DNA from: Trifolium pratense
Taxonomy: Eukaryota > Streptophyta > Magnoliopsida > Fabales > Fabaceae
Length of the DNA: 64,000 nucleotides
NCBI RefSeq assembly: GCF_020283565.1
Contig: NC_060065.1
Location: forward strand, 23,114,409-23,178,408
Reading direction: 5' to 3'
Part shown: positions 20,363 to 31,535 of the stretch, piece after piece
How the letters are laid out: each line of letters starts with the position of its first letter
Numbering within the stretch: the first letter of the stretch is position 1
Made by a program: the position numbers and the translations under genes
Notes under the pieces: generated by a model
Databases searched by the model: none
What the model was told of the DNA's origin: nothing
The model's input: the letters and a program-made list of their open reading frames with translations, nothing else

Positions 20363-22873
20363 CTAAGGTGTAGCGGCTGGTGCTGGTGCTTCTATGTCTG
20401 GTGGTTTTGGTGGAAGCCCTTCCACACTTTTATGGAGCAGCTTCAACCGCTGTCCTTTTGCTTTGAAAACCTTGCCAGTACCTGTACTTTTAATTTCTAT
20501 AGCACCGGAAGGAAAAACATTAGTCACGACAAAGGGGCCAATCCACTTGGATCGAAACTTACCAACCATATCTTTCAGGCGAGACTTAAACAGCAAGACT
20601 TTTTGGCCAACAGAAAATTTCTTTTTGGAAATCATCTTATCATGGAAGTGCGTAGTCTTTTCTTTATCATGGGAGTGTTTGGTTGGGGCAGCCGGAATGT
20701 CAAGAACTTTAACCGTACAGACTGCCTCATTGACAACAACTTCACCTGTATGAATGTTATTATCCTGCAAATCAGATTCAATCTTAGCACAAACAGAGCA
20801 AAGGTTAGTGTTAGTAACTAAATCCATATAAAAAACAGAATGTTCTTCCACGGGATGTTTCATGGCATCAAAAATGTTAAACTTAGCGACAATGTCGCCA
20901 AACTCCATGGACATGGTTCCATCATAAACATCAACTTTTGTTCTTGCCGTTCTCATGAATGGTCGGCCTAGAATGATGGGTGCCCTGCTGGAATTAGTTT
21001 CTCCCTCCATGTCTAGAATGTAGAAATCTGCAGGAAGAATCAAGTCATTAACTTGCACCAGGACATCTTCTACCTTCCCAGCAGGGCGGGCATTGCTCCT
21101 GTTTGCTAATTGCACGATTAAACCTGTAGGCTGCAAAGGACCAATATCAAGGTTATTATAAATAGAAGTAGGCATAACATTAATACCTGCTCCCAGATCA
21201 AGCATACAATTTTCAAACTTGTGATCCCCAATGGAACAGGGAATACCAAAAACTCCTGGATCATCACACTTTTCTGGCATGGTCTGACTGAGAACTGTGA
21301 CATTAGCTGAGGAACCAGTTTTGGGCTGAATGAAAGCAGAAACATTTCGTCCCAAACTGACTCTCTCATTTCCCTTCAACTTCCTCTTGTGTGTGCACAA
21401 GTCTTTCAGGAATTTTGCATATTTAGGAATCTGTTTAATTGCATCAAGGAGAGGAATGTTAACCGCACATTTTCTGAATACATCTAAAATCTCCTTGTCT
21501 TCCTCAACTGTCTTCTTGATATTTTTCTGCATCCTTTGAGGAAAAGGAATTGGTGGCACATATACTCTTTCTTTTTCGGGTTCGGTCTCAGTTGTAACAG
21601 AAGGAGGTTCAGGAGCAGATGATGATGCAACGGTTTTCTTCTTCTTTTTCTCTGGAGCTGGTTCTGACACTCTTCCAGATCTCAAAGTAATTGCACTCAC
21701 ATTCACATTCGGATTCGGCACTGTTTGTGCAGGAAGGTTACCAGAGCCTTGGGCTTGTAGTTGGCCTATTGCATTGGCCATTTGTCCCATCTGCGTTGTC
21801 AGGTTCTGAATGCTAGCATTTGTTCGTTGTGCCAATTGCTTGACAAGGTCTTCCAGTGAAGAAGTGACTGGTGGGGCAGCAGGGGCTGCAGCTTGTGACT
21901 GATTCCCATATTGGAGGTTTTGATGATTCCTCCAACTAGGGTGATATTTGTTGGTGGAGAGGTCAGGATTGTTGTACCTGTTTTGATTGTAAAGGGCTGC
22001 TGCTGCTGCATATGCTTGAGGAAGCTCAGTTATTGTTTCATCTTGTAGAATGGGGCATGTATCAGTCGGGTGCTCAGAAGAAGTACAAATACCACACACT
22101 TTTGCTGGTTGAGCTTTGCTAACTGCCAACTTTTTCACCAAGGAAGTAAGTTCATCAATTCTAGCATCAAACTTGGTTTCGAGCGCCTTGATGGAGGAAG
22201 AGGAAGACTGAATCTCATTTACACTTGCAGAATTATTTCTGGTTGTAAACTGTTGCGAGTTGAGTGACATGTTCTCGATCAAGGCCTTTGCAGCAGCTGG
22301 AGTTTTATCAACAAGTGCTCCACCACTTGCAGCATCCAAAATGTTTCGATCCATTGGTAGCAACCCTTCATAGAAATATTGGATGAGTAATTGCTCGGTG
22401 ATCTGGTGTTGGGGACAACTAGAAACTAGCTGCTTGAATCTTTCCCAGTATTCTGCCAATGATTCGTTTCCCTGCCTAATGCCGCATATTTCTTTTCTGA
22501 TTAACGCAGCTCTAGAAGCGGGAAAGTATCTCTCTAGAAAGACCTTCTTCAAATCATTCCAAGTTGTGATAGAATTCGGCTCAAGATAGTACAACCAATC
22601 TTTGGCAGCACCCTGGAGCGAGAATGGAAAGGCTCTAAGCTTGATATGATCCTCTGTTATACCTTCAGGCCTCAATGGTGTAGAACAAACTACCTGAAAT
22701 TCCTTCAAATGCTTATGCGGATCCTCACCTGCAAGACCATGAAACTTGGGCAACAAATGTATCAAACCAGATTTCAATTCAAAAGGAATATCAACGTCAG
22801 TATATTGAATGCATAGACCATTGTAATTGACATCAGGAGCAGCAAGCTGCCTTAGTGTTCTTTGTTCAGCCAT
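20363..22873 (-). CDS. Gag-protease-integrase C-terminus fusion protein of element D
   Basis: The true ATG is at 22871-22873 (MAEQRTLRQLAAPD, a typical Athila gag start), giving 836 aa without a stop. Residue numbers here count from a non-ATG codon 13 residues earlier. The gag core is at about 45-190 (LHLLPKFHGL-like, WLYYLEPNSITTWNDLKKVFLERYFP). A CCHC knuckle is C273-C276-H281-C286. A Pro/Lys-rich linker follows. The aspartic protease has DLGAG at 572-576 and ILGRPF at 647-652. From about 753 the protein is the C-terminal domain of an Athila-type integrase (HDKMISKKKFSVGQKVLLF, GKFRSKWIGPFVV). RT, RNase H and the integrase zinc and catalytic domains are absent. The junction lies near 735-755 and stays in frame. 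It could make particles and process them but not copy or insert DNA alone. Confidence 0.93.
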   Translation of the reverse strand: MAEQRTLRQLAAPDVNYNGLCIQYTDVDIPFELKSGLIHLLPKFHGLAGEDPHKHLKEFQVVCSTPLRPEGITEDHIKLRAFPFSLQGAAKDWLYYLEPNSITTWNDLKKVFLERYFPASRAALIRKEICGIRQGNESLAEYWERFKQLVSSCPQHQITEQLLIQYFYEGLLPMDRNILDAASGGALVDKTPAAAKALIENMSLNSQQFTTRNNSASVNEIQSSSSSIKALETKFDARIDELTSLVKKLAVSKAQPAKVCGICTSSEHPTDTCPILQDETITELPQAYAAAAALYNQNRYNNPDLSTNKYHPSWRNHQNLQYGNQSQAAAPAAPPVTSSLEDLVKQLAQRTNASIQNLTTQMGQMANAIGQLQAQGSGNLPAQTVPNPNVNVSAITLRSGRVSEPAPEKKKKKTVASSSAPEPPSVTTETEPEKERVYVPPIPFPQRMQKNIKKTVEEDKEILDVFRKCAVNIPLLDAIKQIPKYAKFLKDLCTHKRKLKGNERVSLGRNVSAFIQPKTGSSANVTVLSQTMPEKCDDPGVFGIPCSIGDHKFENCMLDLGAGINVMPTSIYNNLDIGPLQPTGLIVQLANRSNARPAGKVEDVLVQVNDLILPADFYILDMEGETNSSRAPIILGRPFMRTARTKVDVYDGTMSMEFGDIVAKFNIFDAMKHPVEEHSVFYMDLVTNTNLCSVCAKIESDLQDNNIHTGEVVVNEAVCTVKVLDIPAAPTKHSHDKEKTTHFHDKMISKKKFSVGQKVLLFKSRLKDMVGKFRSKWIGPFVVTNVFPSGAIEIKSTGTGKVFKAKGQRLKLLHKSVEGLPPKPPDIEAPAPAATP

Positions 22874-23351
22874 GTTATCAAAAGCAAGTTTAGAATCAAA
22901 TAAAGTATGCAAAGAGAAACTATGTAAGAATCAGAATCAGACTCGTTAATGAAACAAATAGAAAGAAGAGATATGGTTAAAATAGATTCAAAAAAATATA
23001 AAAACACGAAATTTAGTCTAATTAAGTAAAATAAGAATTTTGGAAATTAGTTTGGAATTTTCTGAAACTATAAAAACAGAAATAAATTAAAATAAAATAG
23101 TAAAACACGGAATTTGGACTTTTTAGGTTGCCGTCACCTATTTTGTCCCAAAATAGGGGATTTTAAACTCTGATTTTTTTCTGATGAACAGGTACAGGAA
23201 AAACTCGATTTAGAAAAGATTTTCCAGAAAACTGTTTTTTTACGAAAACTGATTATTAGGGCACGTAAAATCCAGAAAACACGAGAAAGCAAAGGCTAGA
23301 ACGCAACCACACAGAAACTGAGTCTAATATTAGCTAAAATCAATTGAGAGT
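22874..23351 (-). other. 5' leader of element D
   Basis: About 480 bp of untranslated leader between primer site and gag ATG. A CCTATTTTGTCCCAAAATAGG inverted repeat (about 23131-23158) could form a stable hairpin. Confidence 0.5.
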
Positions 23352-23368
23352 CCCCGGCAACGGCGCCA
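23352..23368 (-). other. primer binding site of element D (tRNA-Asp)
   Basis: The plus strand CCCCGGCAACGGCGCCA equals the 3' end of plant tRNA-Asp including CCA, so the minus-strand RNA would pair with it. Confidence 0.85.
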
Positions 23369-23371
23369 ATT

Positions 23372-24504
23372 TGATCACCGTCGTTGCGTGATCAAAATAA
23401 TTTTAAAATAAGTAGTACAAGGTAGTGACCTTGGTCGTTTCGCAAGGACTCACGATCGGTTTAACAATATTAGAATGAATTTAAAGGTTGCAATTTGGGG
23501 TTTTTTTGTTTGTGGAAGCAATAACAGAGATTACGAATTTAATTAATATAAAAGCAATCAATCCATTGGTTTTAGGCAACTTTGTTTATCATCTATCATA
23601 GGTTCTTATATGAATATTCATACAGTTTATGCTTCGGCTGATTATAGAACTAATTTAACAAGCGAAAATCAGTTTTATAACGAATTCGTTGATTAAGCAC
23701 CAGCGTGTTCGACTAACTATGGCGATGATCAAGCGTCACCAATAACACAGTTAAAAATCATAACAATAATTCGGCAGCCCTATTTTGCAAGCGAAAATAA
23801 TATAACAATTTCCTATTCAGATTAATTTGAACAAGCGTGAATTAATTTGAATAGTCTCAATGTTATGAACGTGAAACAAAATAATTAAGCATCAATTGCA
23901 TCAACTCATACACAAAAGAGAGACAAGAAAATTGATATATGATAAGCATAAACATAACGATTTGCTATTAAAACCGAACCTCAAGATTCGAGAACAAAGT
24001 TCCTTACACCAATGGATCAATAGAAGTTTAGTTCTCCATGGAAGATGACGGCTGCTCTAGGGTTTGAATATTTCGTGAACAGTGAATGAATAACCCTAGC
24101 TGCCTTTTTTTCGGTTTAAATAATACATGGAACGGGCCTTAAAACAATTGGGCCGAAAAATATAAAGTTGTGCTGAATTAAATTCGTCTGGAACATAAAC
24201 GCAATTATTTGACACACTTGCGCTCCGAACTGGGTTTTGGCCTCAACATGAAAGTCGTAGCTCTTGATCTCAGCTTTCCAACGCATCTTCCCGCGCCTCA
24301 ATCCGATATTTGTAACTCCAGTTATGACCTGCGGACCGGAAGGGTGTCAAAGTGCTATTTATTCATAAATTAAGTGCGAAAATAAAATAGAGTTAGAAAT
24401 AAACTTAAATATAAAAACACCTTAAAATAGTGAAAATAGTAAATTAAACCATATGAATACACTAGTACAATAGTAGAAGAATGTGCATTAAAATGCACTG
24501 ATCA
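23372..24504 (-). repeat. 5' LTR of element D
   Basis: 1133 bp, same ends as the left LTR, followed by the CTTAG target duplication. Confidence 0.95.
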
Positions 24505-24509
24505 CTTAG

Positions 24510-25652
24510 CACGAAGCTACTGCTCACTACATGGATAACATAATCCATTAAACTTCTTTATCAGACAAACTGATATTCTTCTTTATCGGACAATCCGATA
24601 TACAAACATACATATACTTCTTTGACATTTTATATAAATGCCATCACACAACACAATTATTAAACATATAATAATTCCAAACCAAAACGAAACCAAATAC
24701 ATGGATACACACACTTTACAAACATCAGCAAAAATTGCTGTCACTGAGGCCTTCGCTAAGCGAGGGCTTAGCGAGACATGGCGAACCTCACCAGGAAGTC
24801 ACCTGCTCATGGCGAGCATTGGCGAGCTTCAGCGAACCTGTTCGCTACAGCGAACTCCTGGTCGCTTAGCGAACTACACCAGAAAAATATCTGTTCTTGA
24901 GTTTCAATAAGGCGGTTTAACCTTGAATCCACTCAAAAATACATCTAAACATGTTATAAATGCATAATAAGTGATCAATCATGTATATACCATACATATA
25001 TACATGTATCAACAATCAAAAACACCAAAACACATCACACATACAAAATCATGTCAATTTCTTGCAAAATAAGCAAAGTTGCATAAACATGCAAAACCAT
25101 CATCAAACATATACATATTCCCTCCTAGATGTTCATTAAGCATACTAAGATGAAAAGACATGTTTATGATAAAGAAACTTCACCCAAAACCCCAAAGAAA
25201 TTGGATGAGAGAGTTTAGGAATGGAGGCTAGACACCTCCCCTCTCTTGGATCACCCAAGCTTATGCTTAACCACTCTCACCTTAGATTGAATGATGATTC
25301 TTGGCCTCTAAATCTCTTCCCCTTGCTCGTGTTCTTCTCCTTGCTCTCCTAGGGTTCTTGCTTTGCTTCTAAGCTTACAAACTCTAACTTCTCATGAAAA
25401 ATGAATTGTGATACTATTCATGGTTTTGACTTGGTTACTTATACTACTCTCCAATGGTCAAGAACCAAGCCCAATAGCCTAAGCCCATTAAGCTTCTAAC
25501 ACACGCCCAAGCCCACTAACACGACAAAGGTTTCGCTCACAAACTTACGTTCGCGATAAATAATTATAGGTCGCGTAAATAAATATTTAACACTAACCCA
25601 AAATATATGCAAATATATAAAATATCGATTTACTAAAAATCGGGTCGTTACA
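24510..25652 (-). repeat. 5' LTR of element A, right part
   Basis: It resumes the LTR sequence broken at 18222 and ends GGGTCGTTACA at 25652, next to the C1 envelope-like ORF. Confidence 0.9.
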
Positions 25653-26294
25653 GGGACTCTCGTCAGACTCAGAATAGTCCACAAGATTTTCCTGTGCCAG
25701 AGATGTGGTAACATCTGGCACAACATTTGGCGCAGCGCCGGGTGTTGCAACACTTGGCGCAACATGAGTCTCAGGCTCTGTTTTCTTGAGAGACTCAGCA
25801 GCAACCTCATCATTGGTCTCAGTAGAAGCACCAATATTAGCGTCGACAGCAACAGGGGAGTTAGGAACACTTTTCCCCAAATTTTCAGACACAGTAGGGT
25901 TCTCTACTTCTAGGGTTTCAACAGAATTGGGAACATCAAGACCTAGATTTAGAGAATTCTTACCAGATGCGTCGACATTTTCTTCAGTAGGTTTGATGAC
26001 AGGAGTAGCAACACCACTCGATGGAAGTGGATCAACATGCAGTTCAGACATTGTAAAACTTCGCCTTGATTCAGTTTTCGATTTCTTGCTTTTCTTCTTT
26101 GTTTTCTTAATTGAAGCGGAGGGAGATGAAGAGTTGAGGCTTATTTCCTTCTTCGAAGTTCTTTTCATCTTTTTCACAGGACTTAAAGGTGGTATACTTG
26201 AAAGAGGAATAGCGTTGACCACAATAGAATCTCCTCCCATTGTTGAATGAGTGCCGGCTTCCTTGATTGGAGAGGATTTTGCAGAGTTCGACAT
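25653..26294 (-). pseudogene. envelope-like ORF of C1, 3'-truncated
   Basis: The ATG is at 26292-26294 (MSNSAKSSPIKEAGTHSTMG). About 210 residues are open before the frame enters the LTR of element A. The sequence is rich in Ser, Pro, Lys and Val, with a basic block (KKTKKKSKKSKTES) and repeated VATP/VVPDV phrases near the end. No signal peptide, membrane anchor or coiled coil is evident in this part, so 'envelope-like' is only the customary name from position after pol. The related ORF of C2 has a longer C-terminal domain. It probably never acts as an envelope; the function in these elements is unknown. Confidence 0.65.
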
Positions 26295-26522
26295 GATGCA
26301 GTTTGAATTGATGGTGGTGGAAGTTGATCGAGGAGGGAAGAATGTGAAAGATGAAGTTTCGTTTGAGTTTGGAGAGAGCGAAGGAAGTTGAGCGGTTGAA
26401 TGCGTGTAGATGGAGTGATTATGGAAATAAAATAAATTTTGTAATGATTTCCCTATGTAAGCGTGCAAAGAGTGTAGGAGGGAAGAGAAAATAACTGTTG
26501 TACATTCTCCTTGCAATAACTG

Positions 26523-28004
26523 CTATTGATTTTCAAATAGGCAAATTCCTAATTTGCCCCTTAATTTTTCAAATTGACTTGCGTCCAAAGCCTTTGTAAA
26601 AATGTCTGCTAGTTGTTCTTCAGATGCAATGTGCTCAAGTGTAACAATGTTTTCTTCCACAAGCTCTCTTATAAAGTGATGGCGTATATCAATGTGCTTA
26701 GTCCTACTATGCTGAATAGGATTTTTAGAAATATTTATAGCACTTAGATTATCACAGTAAAGTGTCATGACATCTTGCTCAACACTATACTCCTTCAACA
26801 TTTGTCTCATCCATAATAGTTGAGAGCAGCTACTTCCAGCTGCTATATATTCTGCCTCAGCTGTGGATAGAGACACACTATTCTGTTTCTTACTAAACCA
26901 AGATACTAAATTGCTTCCCAAAAAGAAACATGCACCAGAGGTGCTTTTTCTATCATCAGCACTTCCTGCCCAATCTGCATCACAATAGCCAACTAAGGTA
27001 GAATCATTACCATGAGAGTATAAAATTCCATAGCCACATGTTCCATTGACATATTTGAAGATTCTCTTTACTTGAGTCAGATGACTCATCTTGGGTTCAG
27101 ATTGATATCTAGCACAAACACCTACTGCAAACATGATATCAGGTTTGCTAGCTGTGAGATATAGCAAGCTTCCAATCATACTTCTGTAGAGACTTTGATC
27201 CACATCAATCCCTTTCTCATCTTTGGTAAGCTTCAAATGTGTAGGTGCAGGTGTCATTTTGTGACTACCACCTTCCATTCCAAATTTCTTCACAATGTTT
27301 CTTGCATATTTTTCCTGAGAGATAAATATGGTGTCTTCCATTTGTTTGACTTGAAGACCTAAAAAATAAGTTAGTTCACCTACAAGACTCATTTCAAATT
27401 CAGATTGCATTTGATGCACAAAATGTTCCACCATTTGTCGCGACATTCCACCAAATACAATATCATCCACATATATCTGAGCTATCATTAGCTTCCCTTT
27501 CTTCTCTCTTACAAACAGGGTTTTATCATTGCCACCTTTCTTGTATCCATGGCTGACAAGGAATTCAGTCAATCTTTCATACCATGCTCTAGGGGCTTGT
27601 TTCAATCCATAGAGAGCTTTCTTTAGTTTGTAGACATGGTTAGGAAAACTTGGATCTACAAACCCTTTTGGTTGTTCAACATATACCTCTTCATTTAGAT
27701 AGCCATTTAGGAATGCACTCTTTACATCCATTTGATATAACTTGAATTTTAAGATGCATGCCACAGCTAAGAGCAATCTTATGGACTCCAAGCGAGCAAC
27801 TGGAGCAAAAGTCTCATCAAAATCTACTCCTTCTATCTGGGAGTATCCTTGTGCCACAAGTCTGGCTTTGTTTCTAGTAATATCACCATTCTCATCAGCT
27901 TTGTTCTTGTAGACCCACTTTGTACCAATAACATTTATACCATCTGGTCTAGGTACTAGATCCCATACCTCACTTCTTTTAAACTGAGTTAGTTCCTCCT
28001 GCAT
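26523..28004 (-). pseudogene. C1 pol, part 3: reverse transcriptase and RNase H
   Basis: The open stretch runs from MQEELTQFKRSEVWDLVPRP. The RT (RVT_2 type) shows GTKWVYKNKADENG, YQMDVKSAFLNGYLNEEVYV and the catalytic IAQIYVDDIVFG. RNase H carries YCDADWAGSADDRKSTSG, SLSTAEAEYIAAGS and LYCDNLSAINISKNP, and the chain ends FEKLRGKLGICLFENQ. It is in the same frame as the upstream stretch, from which it is separated by one TAA at 28017-28019. The region makes cDNA inside the particle in active relatives. Apart from that stop it is intact, so the copy is fairly young. Confidence 0.9.
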
Positions 28005-28016
28005 AGCATTGATCCA

Positions 28017-29801
28017 TTATTCATCAATCAAGGCTTCTTTGACATTCTTTGGTTCAATCTTGGATATGAAGCATGAGTTAGAGATTGCTTCTTTTGATCT
28101 TCTTGTTGCAATTCCTTGATTTGGATTTCCAATGACAAGTTCCAGAGGATGATTCTTCTGTGTTCTAGTAGATGGTCCTTTGTTTGGTCTAGGAGCTTCT
28201 GTAGTAGATTCAGAATGTTGATCAGGTTCAGGTTCCGTTTGATCATCATCTAGTGCAGGGACAGGTGTGATGACATCTGTCTCTTCAGCTGGATCTGCAC
28301 TTGTTGTATCACTATCATCAACAACAACATTGATTGATTCCATCATAGTTCTTGTTCTGGAGTTAAAGACTCTGTAGGCTCTGCTGTTGGTTGAGTAGCC
28401 CAAAAATATCCCCTCGTCACTTTTGGGATCCAATTTTCTCCTAGGTTCTCTATCTGCCAAAATGTAACATTTTGACCCAAACACATGGAAATATTTCACA
28501 GTAGGCTTCCTATTCTTCCATAGTTCATATAGTGTTGTAGCAGTACCTTTTCTTAATGTTACTCTATTGTGAATGTAACATGCTGTATTCATGGCTTCAG
28601 CCCAGAACTTGTAAGGAACATTTTTGGCATGCAACATCACTCTAGCAGATTCTTGTAAGGTTCTGTTCTTTCTTTCAACCACACCATTTTGTTGAGGTGT
28701 AATTGGTGAAGAAAATTCATGAGTTATTCTTTCAGCAGCACAAAAATCAGCAAATTTAGAGTTTTCAAACTCCTTACCATGGTCACTTCTGATTCTTACA
28801 ATACCACAATCTTTCTCTTTTTGAAGTTGTAAGCAAAGATTTTTGAATTCTTCAAAAGTCTCAGATTTTTCCCTAATGAAATTGACCCAATTATATCTAG
28901 AGAAATCATCAACAACAACAAGAACATATTTCTTACCTCCAAGACTCTCAACTTGTATGGGCCCCATCAGATCCATATGTAGTAACTCAAGAACTCTAGA
29001 AGTGGACAAGTGTTGCAACTTCTGGTGCGACACTTTGGTTTGCTTCCCAATTTGACATTCACCACAAATGTTGCCTTCCTGTATCTGTAAACTTGGTAGT
29101 CCTCTGATAGCTTCTTCAGATATGACTCTCTTCATGCTCTTCAGGTTAAGGTGTCCTAATTTTTGATGCCACAGCTTAACCTCTTCATTTTTAGTTAAGA
29201 GACATGTAGATATATTAGCTTCTTCAAGAGGGATCCACAAGTAGCAGTTGTCCTTTGATCTAACACCCCTCATAAGGATGTCTCCTCCATTATTGCTGAC
29301 AAGACATTCATTTTTTGTAAAGTTGACTTTCATGCCTTGATCACATAGTTGGCTTATACTGATTAGATTGGCAGTTAGCCCTTTTACGAGGAGAACATTT
29401 TCAAGTTTTGGCAGACCATGGTCAATAAGTCTTCCAATACCTTTAATTTCCCCCTTTGCTCCATCTCCAAATGTCACAAAACTTGTGGCATAGGATTTTA
29501 CCTCCTTTAAATACTTTTCAACACCAGTCATGTGTCTGGAACAACCACTATCAAAGTACCAATCTTCTTTTGATGAGGCTCTGAGAGACGTATGGGCAAT
29601 CAAACTTTTTCCACTGCTTTCAGCTGTATACTCCTTGATATTGGTTGTATCATCCTTTTGCTTCCATTCCATCCTTGTTTTAGTAATGGATGGATCAGAC
29701 TCTTGAGGAATTTCACTTGGATACCCATACAATTTGTAGCAGTAGGGCCTTATGTGCCCCTTTCTTCCACAGTGATGACATCTCCATGAGTGGTACCTGC
29801 T
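28017..29801 (-). pseudogene. C1 pol, part 2: zinc knuckle, protease and integrase
   Basis: Just after a TGA at 29802-29804 the same frame continues into a second CCHC knuckle (CHHCGRKGHIRPYC). The protease has DSGCSRHMTG. GAG-pre-integrase (LWHQKLGHLNLKSMKR) comes next. The integrase core has HMDLMGPI, IRSDHGKEFENS and QQNGVVERKNR, which together give the DDE triad. A low-complexity linker (DDDQTEPEPDQHSESTTEAP) leads to RT, and a TAA at 28017-28019 ends this stretch. The paralogous C2 has a tyrosine codon at that position followed by a stop one codon later, so both copies are broken here independently. Confidence 0.9.
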
Positions 29802-30719
29802 TCAGTGTCTAGGTATAAATCTAGGTCTTTGCCATCTTTGCTGATGTGGTGCCACGTGTGGTAACACTTGTCTCTGCTGTCTAGGAGTCAGGTGTGGCGA
29901 CATCCTGTCATGCATTTTTGGAGAAGGTTGTTTACTTATCTCAGGCATATATTTCCCTTCTTTGTTGTAATCCATAATCCTATTAACATTTTTATATTCA
30001 TACCCAATGCTTGTTTTGGCTCTACTAGGAGTAGGCAATGTTTCTAGGATTTCATCTAGATCACTTCCTTTGAATAGCCTAAGAACATGCTTCTTTAAAT
30101 TCTCAAGATGAGAGTTTAATTCAGTTACCTCTTCATTCAGATGGGCTATCTCAGTCAGTTGTTTGACCTTGTCTGCTTCTAAGTTGATGATAATTGCCTT
30201 CTGTTCCTCAATGATCTTTAAACTTTCTTCACATTTAGCACTAAATTCAGAGATTCTTGACAGATTGGCAGTTCTCTCAGTTTGCAACTTAGTAATTGTT
30301 TCTTTTTGCTTTTCAGAGACTCTGCAGACTTCTTCACTCTTCAGACACAGTTTTTTATATGATTCAGCAAGTTCATCAAAGGTCAGTTCTTCCTCACATG
30401 ATTCAGTGTCAGATGTACATACACTTGTCAATGCATGTATAGCCTTTGCAGTATCAGCTTCTCCTTCAGAATCTTCATCTGACCAAGTTACAGTTAACCC
30501 CTTCTTCTGTTTCTTCAGGAAGGTTCCACATTCACTTCTAATGTGACCATACCCCTCACATTCATGACATTGAACACCTTTATTTGGAGCTGATTTCTCA
30601 TCTATTACAGGTTTTCTGAAATTCCTGTAAGTGTTGCGACCAGTGTCAGCTGCACCTGTCTTTGAGCGTTTGTCCATTCTCTTTAGCACCTTATTAAATT
30701 GTTTTCCCAAAAGAACCAT
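29802..30719 (-). pseudogene. C1 gag, C-terminal part
   Basis: Contains the CCHC knuckle CHECEGYGHIRSEC, then an acidic region and a long coiled coil (EKQKETITKLQTERTANLS, EEQKAIIINLEADKVKQL, HLNEEVTELNSHLENLKK). A Pro/His/Gln-rich tail ends at a TGA (29802-29804). It is in frame with gag part 1, split by one TAG at 30816-30818. Long coiled-coil Gag tails are usual in Sirevirus-like copia elements. Confidence 0.85.
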
Positions 30720-30815
30720 TGCATCAGAGATGCTATTTTCAGACTCTGTGTCACTCTGTTGATCTTCTTCCTCAGCATTTGAGACAAAAGCAATGCTTTT
30801 GTTTTTCTTATCCGT

Positions 30816-31466
30816 CTATTCATTTGTGGCTACCTCATAGGTTTGTAATGAACCAACCAGTTCATCCAGCTTCATATATGTGATATCCTTTGCTTCTTCT
30901 ATAGCTGTGACTTTCATGTCAAACTTCTTAGGTAAAGACCTAAGCATTTTCCTTACCAGCTTTTCTTCAGGTATCTTTTCACCCAAGGCATCAAATTGAT
31001 TATCATAATCAAGTATGGTCATGTGGAAATCCTGAATAGTTTCATCATCATTCATTCTTAGATTCTCAAACTTAGTGGTTAGGAGTTGTAGCTTTGACAG
31101 CTTCACTTTAGAGGTACCTTCATGAACAGTCTCCAGAATTGTCCAAGCTTCCTTAGCAGAGACACACTTTTTGATGAGTCTGAATATGTGCTTGTCAACA
31201 CCATTATATAGTGCATATAATGCTTTTGAGTTTGCAAGAGCAAGCTCATCCTCTTCTTTGGACCATTCTTCAGCAGATTTCAACTCAAGAGTTGGTTTAC
31301 CATCTTTGTCCATCTTCACAGGTGGAGTCCACCCTCTCAGAACTACCATCCATGTCTTGCTATCAATTTGTTTTAGGAAGGCCATCATGCGGGACTTCCA
31401 ATAGTCATAGTTTGAAGCACCAACCAGAAGAGGTGGTCTGGTAACAAACCCTCCTTCTTTGTCCAT
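30816..31466 (-). pseudogene. C1 gag, N-terminal part
   Basis: The ATG is at 31464-31466 (MDKEGGFVTRPPLLVGASNY). This is the UBN2/copia gag domain: YDYWKSRMMAFLKQID, AKEAWTILETVHEGTSKVK, KLQLLTTKFENLRM, LVRKMLRSLPKKFDMKVTAI. A TAG at 30816-30818 interrupts an otherwise continuous frame. It would assemble the cytoplasmic particle. Confidence 0.9.
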
Positions 31467-31517
31467 CCTTGCCAGAAAAAATTTCCCTGGAGCTCACCCC
31501 AAAATTCAGAACAGGGT

Positions 31518-31534
31518 GCCTGCTCTGATGCCAA
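31518..31534 (-). other. primer binding site of C1
   Basis: The minus strand reads TTGGCATCAGAGCAGGC next to the LTR end, an initiator Met tRNA-type site. Confidence 0.8.
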
Positions 31535-31535
31535 T

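Larger units (their letters stand above)
18223..24504 (-). mobile_element. element D: young non-autonomous Athila-type gypsy element
   Basis: Two 1133-bp LTRs (18223-19355 and 23372-24504, TGATCA...TGATCA) are flanked by a perfect 5-bp duplication CTTAG (18218-18222, 24505-24509). I noticed a single LTR difference by eye (18451 G, 23600 A), so the insertion is recent. The primer site matches tRNA-Asp, as in Athila elements, and a polypurine tract is present. The only gene is a Gag-protease-integrase-tail ORF; RT, RNase H and the integrase core are missing. Confidence 0.95.
14616..25652 (-). mobile_element. gypsy element A: gag-only derivative, 5' LTR split by element D
   Basis: On the minus strand the order is 5' LTR (25652 to 17366, interrupted by D), primer site, gag, polypurine tract and 3' LTR (16256 to 14616, truncated). 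Only about 1.1 kb of internal sequence remains: gag is followed by the last codons of pol, so nearly all of pol is deleted. LTR edges read TGTAAC...GTTACA. The left LTR lacks about 350 bp at its distal end because of a deletion. A related copy with the end of pol is at 61462-64000. The element sits in the envelope-like ORF of C1. I place it near the chromovirus/Tekay group by the pol end of the related copy B. Confidence 0.85.

Noticed and set aside
25653..26294. Functional viral envelope gene
   Set aside because: No signal peptide, membrane anchor or fusion-like segment is visible and the ORF is truncated; the name reflects position only.
28017..30818. All three C1 stops as methylcytosine deamination (C to T)
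   Set aside because: The C2 paralogue has tyrosine at the TAA position, so that stop is better explained by a transversion; ancestral codons for the other two are unknown.
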